From Nitrososphaera sp. (lineage in GTDB: Archaea > Thermoproteota > Nitrososphaeria > Nitrososphaerales > Nitrososphaeraceae), in NCBI GenBank assembly GCA_022545875.1, contig JAKEIF010000263.1, positions 1 to 5,096 on the forward strand: a stretch of 5,096 nt of DNA, read 5' to 3'. Shown here in pieces: positions 1-5,096 of this stretch. The translations under genes were made by a program, and so were the position numbers. Within the stretch, counting starts at the first letter, position 1; every line of letters starts with the position of its first letter. The notes under the pieces are model-generated. The model was not told the DNA's origin. It searched no databases and saw only the letters and a program-made list of their open reading frames with translations.

Positions 1-747
1 ATGCATGCGTCCGGAAACGGCGGCTATTACAGAGGCAAGCTAAAGCTGGACACTGAGGAATATTTGGACGACATGGCAGAAATCTTTGGCAACAAAGTTT
101 ACCGCATAACGAAGGAAGGTGGATACTGCTGCATCGTCATTGCAAACGAGGTCGTCAATGGCACCATAATGCCACTGCCACATATGCTACTTTCACGCCT
201 CGTCCAACCGTATGGGAACTGGCAGCTGCATGAGGAAATAATTTGGCACAAAGTTACGGGAGGAACAAACCGATATGGCTCATTTGTCATCAACCCATAT
301 CCAAAATATTACCGTGCAAATATCATGCACGAATTCATTCTGATTTTGCGCAAGGGCGATGTAAGCAGCGGGAGGACTCGCCGCATGGATGCACTTCCCG
401 CGACCCATGAAGAATGGACAAAAGAGATAGCCAATTCAGTCTGGCACATAGCCCCGGTCCCGCCTGGCTACATCAACCATCCTTGTCCGTTCCCCGAGGA
501 AATCCCGTATCGACTCATGAAGTTGTACTCCTATGAGGATGACATAGTCCTCGATCCTTTCAATGGAAGCGGGCAAACCACAAAGGTCGCACACCACTTC
601 GGCCGCCACTACTTGGGAATGGATGTCGTCAAGGAATATGTCGAGCTTGCAAAGATGAGGATTGCAAGCGAACCTCTGCATATCCGAAATGAGGCACTCA
701 TTGCCAGCTGGAAAAAGATCCCATCACATTACAAGGAGAAACACTAG
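1..747 (+). CDS. DNA methyltransferase, beta-class N4-cytosine/N6-adenine type, 5'-partial
   Basis: S-adenosylmethionine-dependent methyltransferase that modifies an exocyclic amino group of cytosine or adenine in DNA. The visible 248 residues contain the FxGxG-type motif I near residues 186-193 (DPFNGSGQ), followed by GRHYLGMDVVKEYVELAKMRI, the typical SAM-binding region. Upstream are the EEIIWHK segment (about 78-84) and HEFILILRKGD (about 110-120), as in N4/N6 enzymes. In the beta class the catalytic (S/D)PP(Y/W) motif IV precedes motif I, and no such motif is visible, so the gene almost certainly begins before the window and the ATG at base 1 is probably internal. The usual GSGTT is GSGQT here, a variant I consider tolerated. 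No restriction endonuclease follows, so it could be an orphan enzyme, but the upstream side is unseen. The target sequence and the C-versus-A specificity cannot be read from this fragment. Confidence 0.88.
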   Translation: MHASGNGGYYRGKLKLDTEEYLDDMAEIFGNKVYRITKEGGYCCIVIANEVVNGTIMPLPHMLLSRLVQPYGNWQLHEEIIWHKVTGGTNRYGSFVINPYPKYYRANIMHEFILILRKGDVSSGRTRRMDALPATHEEWTKEIANSVWHIAPVPPGYINHPCPFPEEIPYRLMKLYSYEDDIVLDPFNGSGQTTKVAHHFGRHYLGMDVVKEYVELAKMRIASEPLHIRNEALIASWKKIPSHYKEKH

Positions 748-749
748 TC

Positions 750-760
750 TTTTTATTAAA
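750..760 (+). promoter_or_regulatory. TATA-box-like element of the PPOX gene, also a T tract after the methyltransferase
   Basis: The sequence tttttattaaa lies just after the methyltransferase stop and is centred about 24 nt before the ATG at 780. That distance fits an archaeal TATA box giving a leaderless or nearly leaderless transcript. No Shine-Dalgarno sequence is visible before the ATG. The run of five Ts could also serve as an oligo-T terminator for the upstream gene. The assignment rests on position and composition only. Confidence 0.5.
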
Positions 761-779
761 CTCAAGCCCGGTATAGACG

Positions 780-1187
780 ATGAAAGAAAACTCTGTCACC
801 GAAGAAATAAGGAGACTATTTGATTGCAAGAATTTTGCGTTTCTCGCAACCCTGATGGAAAATGGATCTCCCCAGGTTACCCCAGTTTGGACCGATGTTG
901 ACGAAAATGCTATTCTGATCAACACGGCAGAAGGAAGAATCAAGCACAAGAACGTGAAGCGGGACCCAAGGGTTGCAATATCTGTGGTGAACCATGCTAA
1001 TCCGTATGAAATGGTAACAATTAGGGGAAAAGTGGTGGAAGAGACAACAGAAGGAGCAGATGAGCACATTGACAAGATGGCGAAGAAGTATCTAGGAATG
1101 GACAAGTATCCATTCAAGATGCCCGGAGAGCAGAGAATACTGCTCCGAATAGAGCCAGATAACGTGTTTCATCAAAAGCCGCGCTAG
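780..1187 (+). CDS. PPOX-class split-barrel protein, putative FMN- or F420-dependent oxidoreductase
   Basis: Small single-domain protein (135 aa) of the pyridoxamine 5'-phosphate oxidase-like split beta-barrel superfamily, resembling the Rv1155-type 'PPOX class F420-dependent' group. These are soluble, usually dimeric proteins that bind FMN or coenzyme F420 at the dimer interface. Typical elements are the opening strand pair FAFLATLMENGSPQVTPVW (about 19-37), the cofactor-phosphate region INTAEGRIKHKNVKRDPRVAISV (about 48-69), the strand VTIRGKVVE (about 79-87) and a closing strand RILLRIEPDNVF (about 119-130). The length is normal for the family. The ATG is preceded by a TATA-like element at leaderless distance. 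True PdxH activity is unlikely, because PdxH is longer and has extra C-terminal residues. The substrate is unknown and the cofactor cannot be decided from sequence, although F420 would fit a thaumarchaeal host. The gene converges on its downstream neighbour with no bases between the stops. Confidence 0.85.
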   Translation: MKENSVTEEIRRLFDCKNFAFLATLMENGSPQVTPVWTDVDENAILINTAEGRIKHKNVKRDPRVAISVVNHANPYEMVTIRGKVVEETTEGADEHIDKMAKKYLGMDKYPFKMPGEQRILLRIEPDNVFHQKPR

Positions 1188-1532
1188 TCACGTCGGCCGA
1201 GTATTGCGCTCTTTTAGGAGTCTGCCAAGTGCCTTCTGCCTCAAGGCAGCGTCGACATACTGCGAGTCACAGCTATTGCATACTAGGTAAAGCGCTGCGC
1301 TATCCTGACTAGGAGTGATTACTTTTTCCCAGCGCAACCCGTCTGAGCTTTTTGAGCAAATTGCACAAGCCTTCTTGCCTTCCAAGGGTGACCTCTCGAC
1401 TCCGGTATACATCGCATACATTTCATATCCATCGGTCTCAAGCGGCTTCCACAGTTCCTCAAAAGACTTTAGCATGCTGTCTTCGAGGCCAAGCACATTT
1501 AATTTGGCAACATGCTCCTCTCTGGAGGTCAT
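1188..1532 (-). CDS. Hypothetical protein with two CxxC knuckles (putative zinc-binding)
   Basis: I do not recognise the family. The 114-aa product has a mostly charged, probably helical N-terminal half (EDSMLKSFEELWKPLETDGYEMYAMY, about 17-42), a central CAIC (Cys56/Cys59) and a second CNSC (Cys85/Cys88), then a basic helical tail (LRQKALGRLLKERNTR). Two CxxC pairs 25 residues apart suggest a zinc ribbon or similar four-Cys metal site. There is no signal peptide or membrane segment, so a cytoplasmic location is expected. The ATG is the first in frame, has AGGAG close before it (2-nt spacing, unusually short) and a TATA-like tract about 31 nt upstream. Its stop directly abuts the stop of the convergent PPOX gene. 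It is read as a real gene because of its cysteine pattern, promoter and tight packing. A nucleic-acid-binding or protein-interaction role is only a guess. Confidence 0.72.
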   Translation of the reverse strand: MTSREEHVAKLNVLGLEDSMLKSFEELWKPLETDGYEMYAMYTGVERSPLEGKKACAICSKSSDGLRWEKVITPSQDSAALYLVCNSCDSQYVDAALRQKALGRLLKERNTRPT

Positions 1533-1558
1533 AACTCCTATTTTGGAACCAAGTAGGG

Positions 1559-1567
1559 ATTAATAAT
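1559..1567 (-). promoter_or_regulatory. TATA-box-like element for the minus-strand CxxC protein
   Basis: Read on the minus strand this is attattaat, centred about 31 nt upstream of the ATG at 1532. The position suits an archaeal TATA box with a transcript start a few bases before, or at, the start codon. It sits in the 109-nt divergent region shared with the plus-strand membrane protein gene. Confidence 0.45.
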
Positions 1568-1608
1568 CTGTAGCCGTGGTATTATGTAGCACCAGCCGAC
1601 ACACTTTA

Positions 1609-1620
1609 GCTTAACAATTT
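1609..1620 (+). promoter_or_regulatory. TATA-box-like element for the membrane-anchored protein gene
   Basis: The A/T-rich tract gcttaacaattt is centred about 27 nt before the ATG at 1642, and no Shine-Dalgarno sequence is visible between them. This is consistent with a leaderless transcript covering this gene and the zinc-finger gene behind it. It is a weaker match to a TATA box than the tracts before the PPOX and aroE genes. Confidence 0.4.
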
Positions 1621-1641
1621 CCTATTATCACGAAAATCAGT

Positions 1642-1980
1642 ATGCAGCCTCAAAAGAAGAAGGTAGTGATAATTACGGCTGTATCCTTGGGAATCATCTC
1701 TATGTCTTTCCTGATTCCTATCGTAATCGTACCTGCTGTCATTGGGGTATCGAGCGCAAGCAACTGCGCGATATCCTCAGGATGCGCACAGGACACATAC
1801 AGCAAGTGCGGGGCCTACCAGTCGGGAGAATCATCCTCGTTTGGCGATTCCTTGGACAGAGGTATGAAGGGCATGCTTTGCATGATGGGTCTGGGCGGCG
1901 AAGCCTCGCAGGCCATATTATGGACTGAGGTCAATGCCAAAGCTATCACCCTTAATAAGATCCCGGTCCATATAGAATAG
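1642..1980 (+). CDS. Hypothetical membrane-anchored or secreted Cys-containing protein
   Basis: Unrecognised 112-aa protein. It opens with a short basic stretch (KKK, residues 5-7) followed by a strongly hydrophobic segment of about 30 residues (VVIITAVSLGIISMSFLIPI and onward, 8-36). This is either an uncleaved N-terminal anchor or a signal peptide with possible cleavage around the SSASN region (37-41). The remainder would face outside. It contains Cys42, Cys48, Cys56 and Cys80, plus a Ser/Gly-rich middle (SGESSSFGDS), and has no second clear membrane segment. Four cysteines on an extracytoplasmic domain could form two disulfides or bind a metal. A TATA-like tract lies at leaderless distance before the ATG. 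The stop is 1 nt from the start of a C2H2 zinc-finger gene, so the two are probably co-transcribed. No function can be assigned. Confidence 0.62.
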   Translation: MQPQKKKVVIITAVSLGIISMSFLIPIVIVPAVIGVSSASNCAISSGCAQDTYSKCGAYQSGESSSFGDSLDRGMKGMLCMMGLGGEASQAILWTEVNAKAITLNKIPVHIE

Positions 1981-1981
1981 C

Positions 1982-2128
1982 ATGGCGGCTGCAACTTCAA
2001 GTTCGAAACAGCCTAAAGACTTTCGATGCAACCTGTGCGGCCGAGTCTTTACAAGCAATGAGCAGCTGGAAACACACAAGAAAATGGATCACGGGACAAA
2101 TCGTTCTCCTCCCGCTGGCGTCGGATAA
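1982..2128 (+). CDS. Small single C2H2 zinc-finger protein (48 aa)
   Basis: The reading frame encodes 48 residues with a near-perfect classical zinc finger: FRCNLCGRVFTSNEQLETHKKMDH, with Cys16, Cys19, His32 and His37 in the pattern C-x2-C-x12-H-x4-H. The conserved aromatic (Phe23) and hydrophobic (Leu29) core positions are in place. Short Ser/Lys-rich N-terminal and Pro/Gly-rich C-terminal tails flank the finger, so the protein is essentially one domain. An in-frame stop lies 9 nt upstream at 1973-1975, so the ATG at 1982 is the only likely start. It begins 1 nt after the membrane protein stop and has no evident Shine-Dalgarno sequence, so translation may be coupled. Such tiny C2H2 proteins are known in archaea and may bind nucleic acid or protein, but one finger alone gives weak DNA specificity. 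The finger fold is confident; the role is not known. Confidence 0.85.
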   Translation: MAAATSSSKQPKDFRCNLCGRVFTSNEQLETHKKMDHGTNRSPPAGVG

Positions 2129-2138
2129 AACAATTAAT
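2129..2138 (+). promoter_or_regulatory. TATA-box-like element upstream of aroD
   Basis: The tract aacaattaat lies immediately after the zinc-finger stop codon and is centred about 30 nt before the proposed TTG start of aroD. No Shine-Dalgarno sequence is seen in the gap. It resembles the acaatt-containing tract before the gene at 1642. It suggests aroD has its own start rather than depending on read-through. Confidence 0.42.
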
Positions 2139-2164
2139 CTGACCCTATTGGTATTGGATTTACC

Positions 2165-2851
2165 TTGGCTGCCAAGATATGCGCCTCCATCGCCGCCGAA
2201 TCTCCGCAGTCTATGAAAGAGATGGCACTGGACGCCTTTTCAAGAGGCGCTGATTTTGTCGAACTGAGATATGATTTTCTAAAGCCCGACGACTTGGTTG
2301 AGGCAATTTCTTCCGCTGCCGAATTCAAGGCAAAGGCTGTGTTCACTCTCCGGTCGACCGCACAGGGAGGGAAATTTGCAGGCAGTGAACATGAAAGGCT
2401 TGCATGGCTTCGCAGGATGGCAGATCAAATGCCAATGCTTCTCGACATAGAGCTGGAAACACTCAGAGAGAATGACGACTTGGCGGATTTCCTCGAGACC
2501 CAGAGATCACCAGTGCTAGTCTCGTGGCATGATTTCAACAGTACTCCTTCGTCTGACGAGCTTGCCGACATACTGGCCGAAATGAGGGTATATAGCAACT
2601 ATGTCAAGATCGTAACCACTGCCAAGCAGACGGACGATGCGCTGCGTCTCCTTGACCTTTACGAAGATACGATCGGCCTGAATGCCGTTATATTTGCCAT
2701 GGGCACGGAAGGCGTAATTTCGCGCGTTCTCTGTACTATAGTCGGAAATGCTCCGTTTACTTATGCGAGCCTTGATAATGCCGTTGCGCCAGGGCAACTC
2801 ACAGTCAAGGACATGAGGAAGTTATATGAAAGAATTGACAAACGTGGTTGA
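2165..2851 (+). CDS. aroD: 3-dehydroquinate dehydratase, type I
   Basis: Cytoplasmic (beta/alpha)8 barrel enzyme that removes water from 3-dehydroquinate to give 3-dehydroshikimate, the third step of the shikimate pathway, by a Schiff-base mechanism. Visible signature elements are the substrate-binding ELRYD (Glu33, Arg35), the strand VFTLRST (59-65), SWHDF with the general acid/base His122, VKIVTTA with Schiff-base Lys148, FAMGTEGVISR (177-187) ending in a phosphate/carboxylate-binding Arg, and APGQ (208-211) in the substrate lid. All catalytic residues are present. The 228 aa are usual for stand-alone type I enzymes. The start is taken as TTG at 2165: an in-frame stop lies at 2135-2137, no ATG or GTG lies between, and family alignment begins at the KICASI strand. 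A TATA-like tract about 30 nt upstream suggests a leaderless TTG transcript. It is the first gene of the aro cluster but is 130 nt from aroE. Confidence 0.95.
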   Translation: MAAKICASIAAESPQSMKEMALDAFSRGADFVELRYDFLKPDDLVEAISSAAEFKAKAVFTLRSTAQGGKFAGSEHERLAWLRRMADQMPMLLDIELETLRENDDLADFLETQRSPVLVSWHDFNSTPSSDELADILAEMRVYSNYVKIVTTAKQTDDALRLLDLYEDTIGLNAVIFAMGTEGVISRVLCTIVGNAPFTYASLDNAVAPGQLTVKDMRKLYERIDKRG

Positions 2852-2865
2852 AGATCCTGTTCCGA

Positions 2866-2880
2866 AGAGATGTTATCTCT
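2866..2880. repeat. Short perfect inverted repeat in the aroD-aroE gap
   Basis: AGAGAT-gtt-ATCTCT forms a 6-bp stem with a 3-nt centre, 15 nt after the aroD stop. No T run follows, so it is not a standard terminator. It could be a small operator-type dyad or RNA hairpin, or chance. The 130-nt gap around it otherwise holds only the promoter-like tract before aroE. Confidence 0.3.
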
Positions 2881-2946
2881 GCAGTCGCACAAGAGCATGA
2901 AGCCTAGTGTGGTTTGGTACATGTTACAACACGAGTAATATTAGAT

Positions 2947-2956
2947 AACATATATG
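2947..2956 (+). promoter_or_regulatory. TATA-box-like element upstream of aroE
   Basis: The tract aacatatatg is centred about 30 nt before the proposed TTG start at 2982, within an A/T-rich stretch that also includes the palindrome TAATATTA (2936-2943). The spacing predicts transcription starting at or just before the TTG, giving a leaderless message for the aroE-kinase-aroA operon. Confidence 0.52.
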
Positions 2957-2981
2957 ATAGGATGGCGACTAACCGAGCCTG

Positions 2982-3827
2982 TTGCATAGCAGTCCTAGGA
3001 CTTACTGCATTATCGGCGACCCGATAGACCACTCGCTGTCTCCGGCCATGCAAAATGCAGCGTTTAGCGCTCTCGGATTGAACTGCACCTACATTGCGTT
3101 CAAGGTAACCGCTCAAGAACTTGAACAGTCTGTTGAATCACTACGATCGATAAAGGTCGCCGGCTTCAATGTAACGATACCCCACAAAGTTCAAGTAATG
3201 AAATTTCTGGACGAACTCGACCATTCTGCTGAAAAAGCGGCAGCAGTCAATACGGTCAATAACATCGAGGGAATACTCAAAGGATACAACACAGATATTC
3301 ATGGTTTTATTGAGCCGCTACGTAGGCGAAAGGTAGACTTTCAAGGCATGCATGTTCTCTTGCTTGGCGCAGGAGGCGCTGCGAGGGCGATAGTTGCAGC
3401 CCTCTCTGAACAGATTGGCATCGCCAAGGTTATCATTGCCAACAGAGACCCTAACCGGGCCAAGGAGCTGGCAGATATAGGATCTGAATTAGGTCTTGAT
3501 TGCGGAACAGTAAGCCTTGATCAAGCTAGCCGGATTTCGCCTGACTCGGACCTAATAGTCAATTCAACCAGTATGGGCATGAAAAATGAGCCTAGCATCA
3601 TAGACCACACGCACATAAAGAAAGGAAGCATTATCTACGACATTGTCTATCGACCCATCACTACGGATTTGATCGAAAATGGCAAATACGCCCAGGCAGT
3701 CGTAGTACATGGGTATGAAATGCTGATCGAGCAAGGTGCAAGGGCATTCGAACTGTGGACAGGAATACCTGCCCCGCGTGATGTGATGAAAAAGAGTCTT
3801 CTAGGTGTTTTTGGTGAGCCCACATGA
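2982..3827 (+). CDS. aroE: Shikimate dehydrogenase (NADP+)
   Basis: Reduces 3-dehydroshikimate to shikimate using NADPH in the cytoplasm. The N-terminal substrate domain has SLSPAM (Ser18, Ser20), NVTIPHK with catalytic Lys69, NTVNN (Asn90) and GYNTD with catalytic Asp105. The Rossmann domain has the GAGGAAR loop (129-135), NRDPNR (154-159), whose Arg155/Arg159 fit the NADP-preferring NRxxxR pattern, and VNSTSMGM (193-200). The closing region has GYEMLIEQG (244-252), including the substrate-binding Gln251. The 281 aa are typical of the family, and no key residue is missing. The start is taken as TTG at 2982, because an in-frame stop lies 12 nt upstream at 2970-2972 and the conserved TYCIIGDP strand begins seven residues in. 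The nearby ATG at 2962 is in another frame. The 3' end overlaps the kinase gene by ATGA, indicating translational coupling. Confidence 0.96.
   Translation: MHSSPRTYCIIGDPIDHSLSPAMQNAAFSALGLNCTYIAFKVTAQELEQSVESLRSIKVAGFNVTIPHKVQVMKFLDELDHSAEKAAAVNTVNNIEGILKGYNTDIHGFIEPLRRRKVDFQGMHVLLLGAGGAARAIVAALSEQIGIAKVIIANRDPNRAKELADIGSELGLDCGTVSLDQASRISPDSDLIVNSTSMGMKNEPSIIDHTHIKKGSIIYDIVYRPITTDLIENGKYAQAVVVHGYEMLIEQGARAFELWTGIPAPRDVMKKSLLGVFGEPT
3813..3817 (+). promoter_or_regulatory. Shine-Dalgarno sequence of the shikimate kinase gene
   Basis: GGTGA lies 6 nt before the ATG at 3824, inside the end of aroE, and matches the anti-Shine-Dalgarno end of archaeal 16S rRNA. It supports the ATG at 3824 rather than the internal ATG at codon 10, and contrasts with the apparently leaderless first genes of this window. 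Confidence 0.6.
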
Positions 3828-4681
3828 AAGCTCGCCAAGCCATTGCAACGATGCATGGAGCTGTTTCGATAGTGAATGCCATAGCAACTGGAAACGGTTC
3901 ATCTCTTGGCATTTCACTTTCCGCTACTGCTCATGTTGAGCTTCAAAGGGGACACGGGGTTAGATTCGTGACTGGGAAAAATGAGGACAAATTGATCAAC
4001 AATATTGTAAGAAACACGATGCCAAAGTCACTGATTGAGGAGAATCTCATCACTGTGAAGGTGAGGTCTGAAATCCCAATTGGCTTTGGGCTGAAAAGTT
4101 CAAGTGCGGTATCAAATGCAGTGGCTCTTGCTTGCAGCAGGCTGGCATCAGCTGAGGTGGATGACGTTGCCGTGCTCCATGCGGCGGTCAGATCGTCACT
4201 CGACGCCAAAGTTTCGATAACTGGGGCATATGACGACGCGACAGCTTGTTATTTCGGCGGTTTTACGGTGACTGACAACTACTCGCGTCGACTCATAAAG
4301 AGAGAGCCCTCTCCTGAAAACCTGCATGCAATAGTCTTCCTTCCCAGAAGCACTCCCCGGGGAGATGTTCGCAAATTGAGCTACCTTTCCGGACTTTTTA
4401 CCGATGCCTTCAAACTGGCTGAAGCGGGGGAATATTGGAAGGCAATGACACTCAATGGCGTCCTGGCCACAGCCGCACTGTCGTCCTCGTACAAGCCAAT
4501 CCTGACCGCAATAGAACATGGAGCCCTTGCTGCCAGCGTGTCGGGCAACGGTCCTTCGATCTCGGCAGTGGCATACGAAGACGAAGTGGAAGAGATTAAA
4601 TCGGCCCTTTCAAAGTTTGATGGTAGAATTATTGTTTCGAAAACCAACAATCAGAAAGCAAGCGTCGTGGTGTCTGAATAA
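3824..4681 (+). CDS. aroK: Archaeal shikimate kinase, GHMP kinase superfamily
   Basis: Phosphorylates shikimate at the 3-hydroxyl with ATP. It is unrelated to the P-loop AroK/AroL of bacteria; archaea use this GHMP-fold enzyme (homoserine-kinase-like) instead. The 285-aa product has the archaeal N-terminal signature GAVSIVNAIATGNGSSLGIS (12-31), the GHMP phosphate-binding motif 2 IPIGFGLKSSSAVSNA (84-99), the segment ITGAYDDATACYFGGF (132-147), whose acidic residues are candidates for substrate or metal contacts, and the C-terminal GHMP motif 3 SVSGNGPSISA (239-249). The length is typical. The start is set by a good Shine-Dalgarno sequence, the ATGA overlap with aroE and the conserved N-terminus. 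aroA follows after 3 nt, which confirms the pathway. Another small-molecule GHMP kinase is the only alternative, and the operon argues against it. Confidence 0.95.
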   Translation: MKARQAIATMHGAVSIVNAIATGNGSSLGISLSATAHVELQRGHGVRFVTGKNEDKLINNIVRNTMPKSLIEENLITVKVRSEIPIGFGLKSSSAVSNAVALACSRLASAEVDDVAVLHAAVRSSLDAKVSITGAYDDATACYFGGFTVTDNYSRRLIKREPSPENLHAIVFLPRSTPRGDVRKLSYLSGLFTDAFKLAEAGEYWKAMTLNGVLATAALSSSYKPILTAIEHGALAASVSGNGPSISAVAYEDEVEEIKSALSKFDGRIIVSKTNNQKASVVVSE

Positions 4682-4684
4682 CCT

Positions 4685-5096
4685 ATGGTCAGCATACTAG
4701 TTCGCCGTTCCAGAATTGGGGGTTCGATAAGGTGCCCTTCGAGCAAGAGCTATACCCATAGGGCGATTGCAATCGCATCACTTGCTGCTTCAAGGCAAGG
4801 CTCGGTGATAACTAACGCGCTCCTTGCCCGGGATACCCTGGCAACTCTCGCTTCTTGTCAGGCGCTGGGTGCAGAGATAAAGCACAAGGGAACGACGGTG
4901 GAGGTAAAGGGGCGCCAGCAATTCGGGCCACCTGAGAACTTCATCAATGCCGAAAATTCCGGCACGACTATCCGCATAATGGCTGCTATATCCGGACTTG
5001 TAAAGACGGGGTATGTGATTCTGACGGGCGACGAAAGCCTGAGGAAAAGGCCGATGCAGCCGATACTCGACGCGCTAGGGCAACTCGGAGTCGATG
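4685..5096 (+). CDS. aroA: 3-phosphoshikimate 1-carboxyvinyltransferase (EPSP synthase), 3'-partial
   Basis: Transfers the enolpyruvyl group of phosphoenolpyruvate to shikimate-3-phosphate, giving EPSP. The frame is open from ATG 4685 to the window end (137 codons plus 1 nt), about one third of a normal enzyme of roughly 430 aa, so the C-terminus is simply cut by the window. Visible signatures are CPSSKSYTHRA (17-27) with the active-site Lys21-Ser22 and Arg26, ARDT (48-51), AENSGTTIR (89-97), which is the PEP-site loop equivalent to NAGTAMRP in the E. coli enzyme, and GDESLRKRPMQPILDAL (115-131) with PEP-binding Arg120. The start is 3 nt after the kinase stop; a weak GGTG lies 12 nt before the ATG. 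The Pro after the PEP-loop Arg in E. coli is Ile98 here, but NSGTTxR forms are common outside proteobacteria, so I infer nothing about inhibitor tolerance. Confidence 0.95.
   Translation, partial: MVSILVRRSRIGGSIRCPSSKSYTHRAIAIASLAASRQGSVITNALLARDTLATLASCQALGAEIKHKGTTVEVKGRQQFGPPENFINAENSGTTIRIMAAISGLVKTGYVILTGDESLRKRPMQPILDALGQLGVD

Noticed and set aside
698..1117. Minus-strand 139-aa frame with hydrophobic stretches, antisense to the PPOX gene
   Set aside because: The PPOX frame covers the same bases with clear family motifs and a promoter-like element; the antisense hydrophobicity is a by-product of codon composition.
1315..1563. Plus-strand frames of 82 and 60 aa antisense to the CxxC protein
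   Set aside because: The Ser/Pro-rich translations have no motif. The minus-strand frame has paired CxxC motifs, a promoter-like tract and an abutting stop, so it is the better gene.
2852..2981. Possible tRNA or small RNA in the aroD-aroE gap
   Set aside because: No cloverleaf, TTCRA-type T-loop or CCA-like end is visible. Only a short dyad and promoter-like sequence can be supported.
2962..3027. ATG-started 21-codon frame overlapping the TTG start of aroE in another frame, possible leader peptide or frameshifted aroE start
   Set aside because: The ATG lies only about 6-10 nt after the TATA-like tract, so it would be upstream of the predicted transcript start. The peptide shows no attenuator-like codon run, and aroE is intact from its own TTG.
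2904..3116. Minus-strand 70-aa frame across the aroD-aroE gap
   Set aside because: More than half lies over the conserved aroE N-terminus. There is no recognisable domain and it is best explained as a shadow of aroE.
4196..4650. Minus-strand open frames of 107 and 89 aa inside the shikimate kinase gene
   Set aside because: They are fully antisense to a well-conserved kinase, have no motifs and no promoter or ribosome site.

Overview
The window looks like ordinary archaeal chromosome, most likely from an ammonia-oxidising thaumarchaeon (Nitrososphaera-like). The strongest evidence is the GHMP-type shikimate kinase, the archaeal replacement for bacterial AroK. It is supported by TATA-box-like A/T tracts about 24-31 nt before several start codons, which suggests leaderless transcripts, by Shine-Dalgarno-like sequence only inside the operon, and by a very small single C2H2 zinc-finger protein. 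Archaea is secure; the narrower placement is inference.

Left part (1-1187): the 3' portion of a beta-class (N4-cytosine/N6-adenine) DNA methyltransferase, whose catalytic motif IV lies before the window, followed by a short stand-alone PPOX/split-barrel flavin- or F420-binding protein with its own promoter.

Middle part (1188-2128): poorly characterised small genes. A minus-strand gene encodes a 114-aa protein with two CxxC knuckles, and its stop codon directly abuts the stop of the PPOX gene. It is divergent, across a 109-nt promoter region, from a two-gene unit: a 112-aa membrane-anchored Cys-containing protein, then, after 1 nt, a 48-aa C2H2 zinc-finger protein.

Right part (2129-5096): a shikimate pathway cluster, all on the plus strand, in the order aroD (type I 3-dehydroquinate dehydratase), aroE (shikimate dehydrogenase), archaeal shikimate kinase and aroA (EPSP synthase, cut by the window end). 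The four enzymes carry 3-dehydroquinate through dehydroshikimate, shikimate and shikimate-3-phosphate to EPSP, so gene order follows reaction order. aroD and aroE both appear to start with TTG, each behind its own TATA-like element. aroE and the kinase overlap by ATGA, and the kinase and aroA are 3 nt apart, so aroE-kinase-aroA is a tight operon while aroD may be a separate or partly separate unit.

I see no RNA gene, CRISPR array, insertion sequence or defence island. The novelty here is modest and sits mainly in the small zinc-binding and membrane proteins of the middle part.
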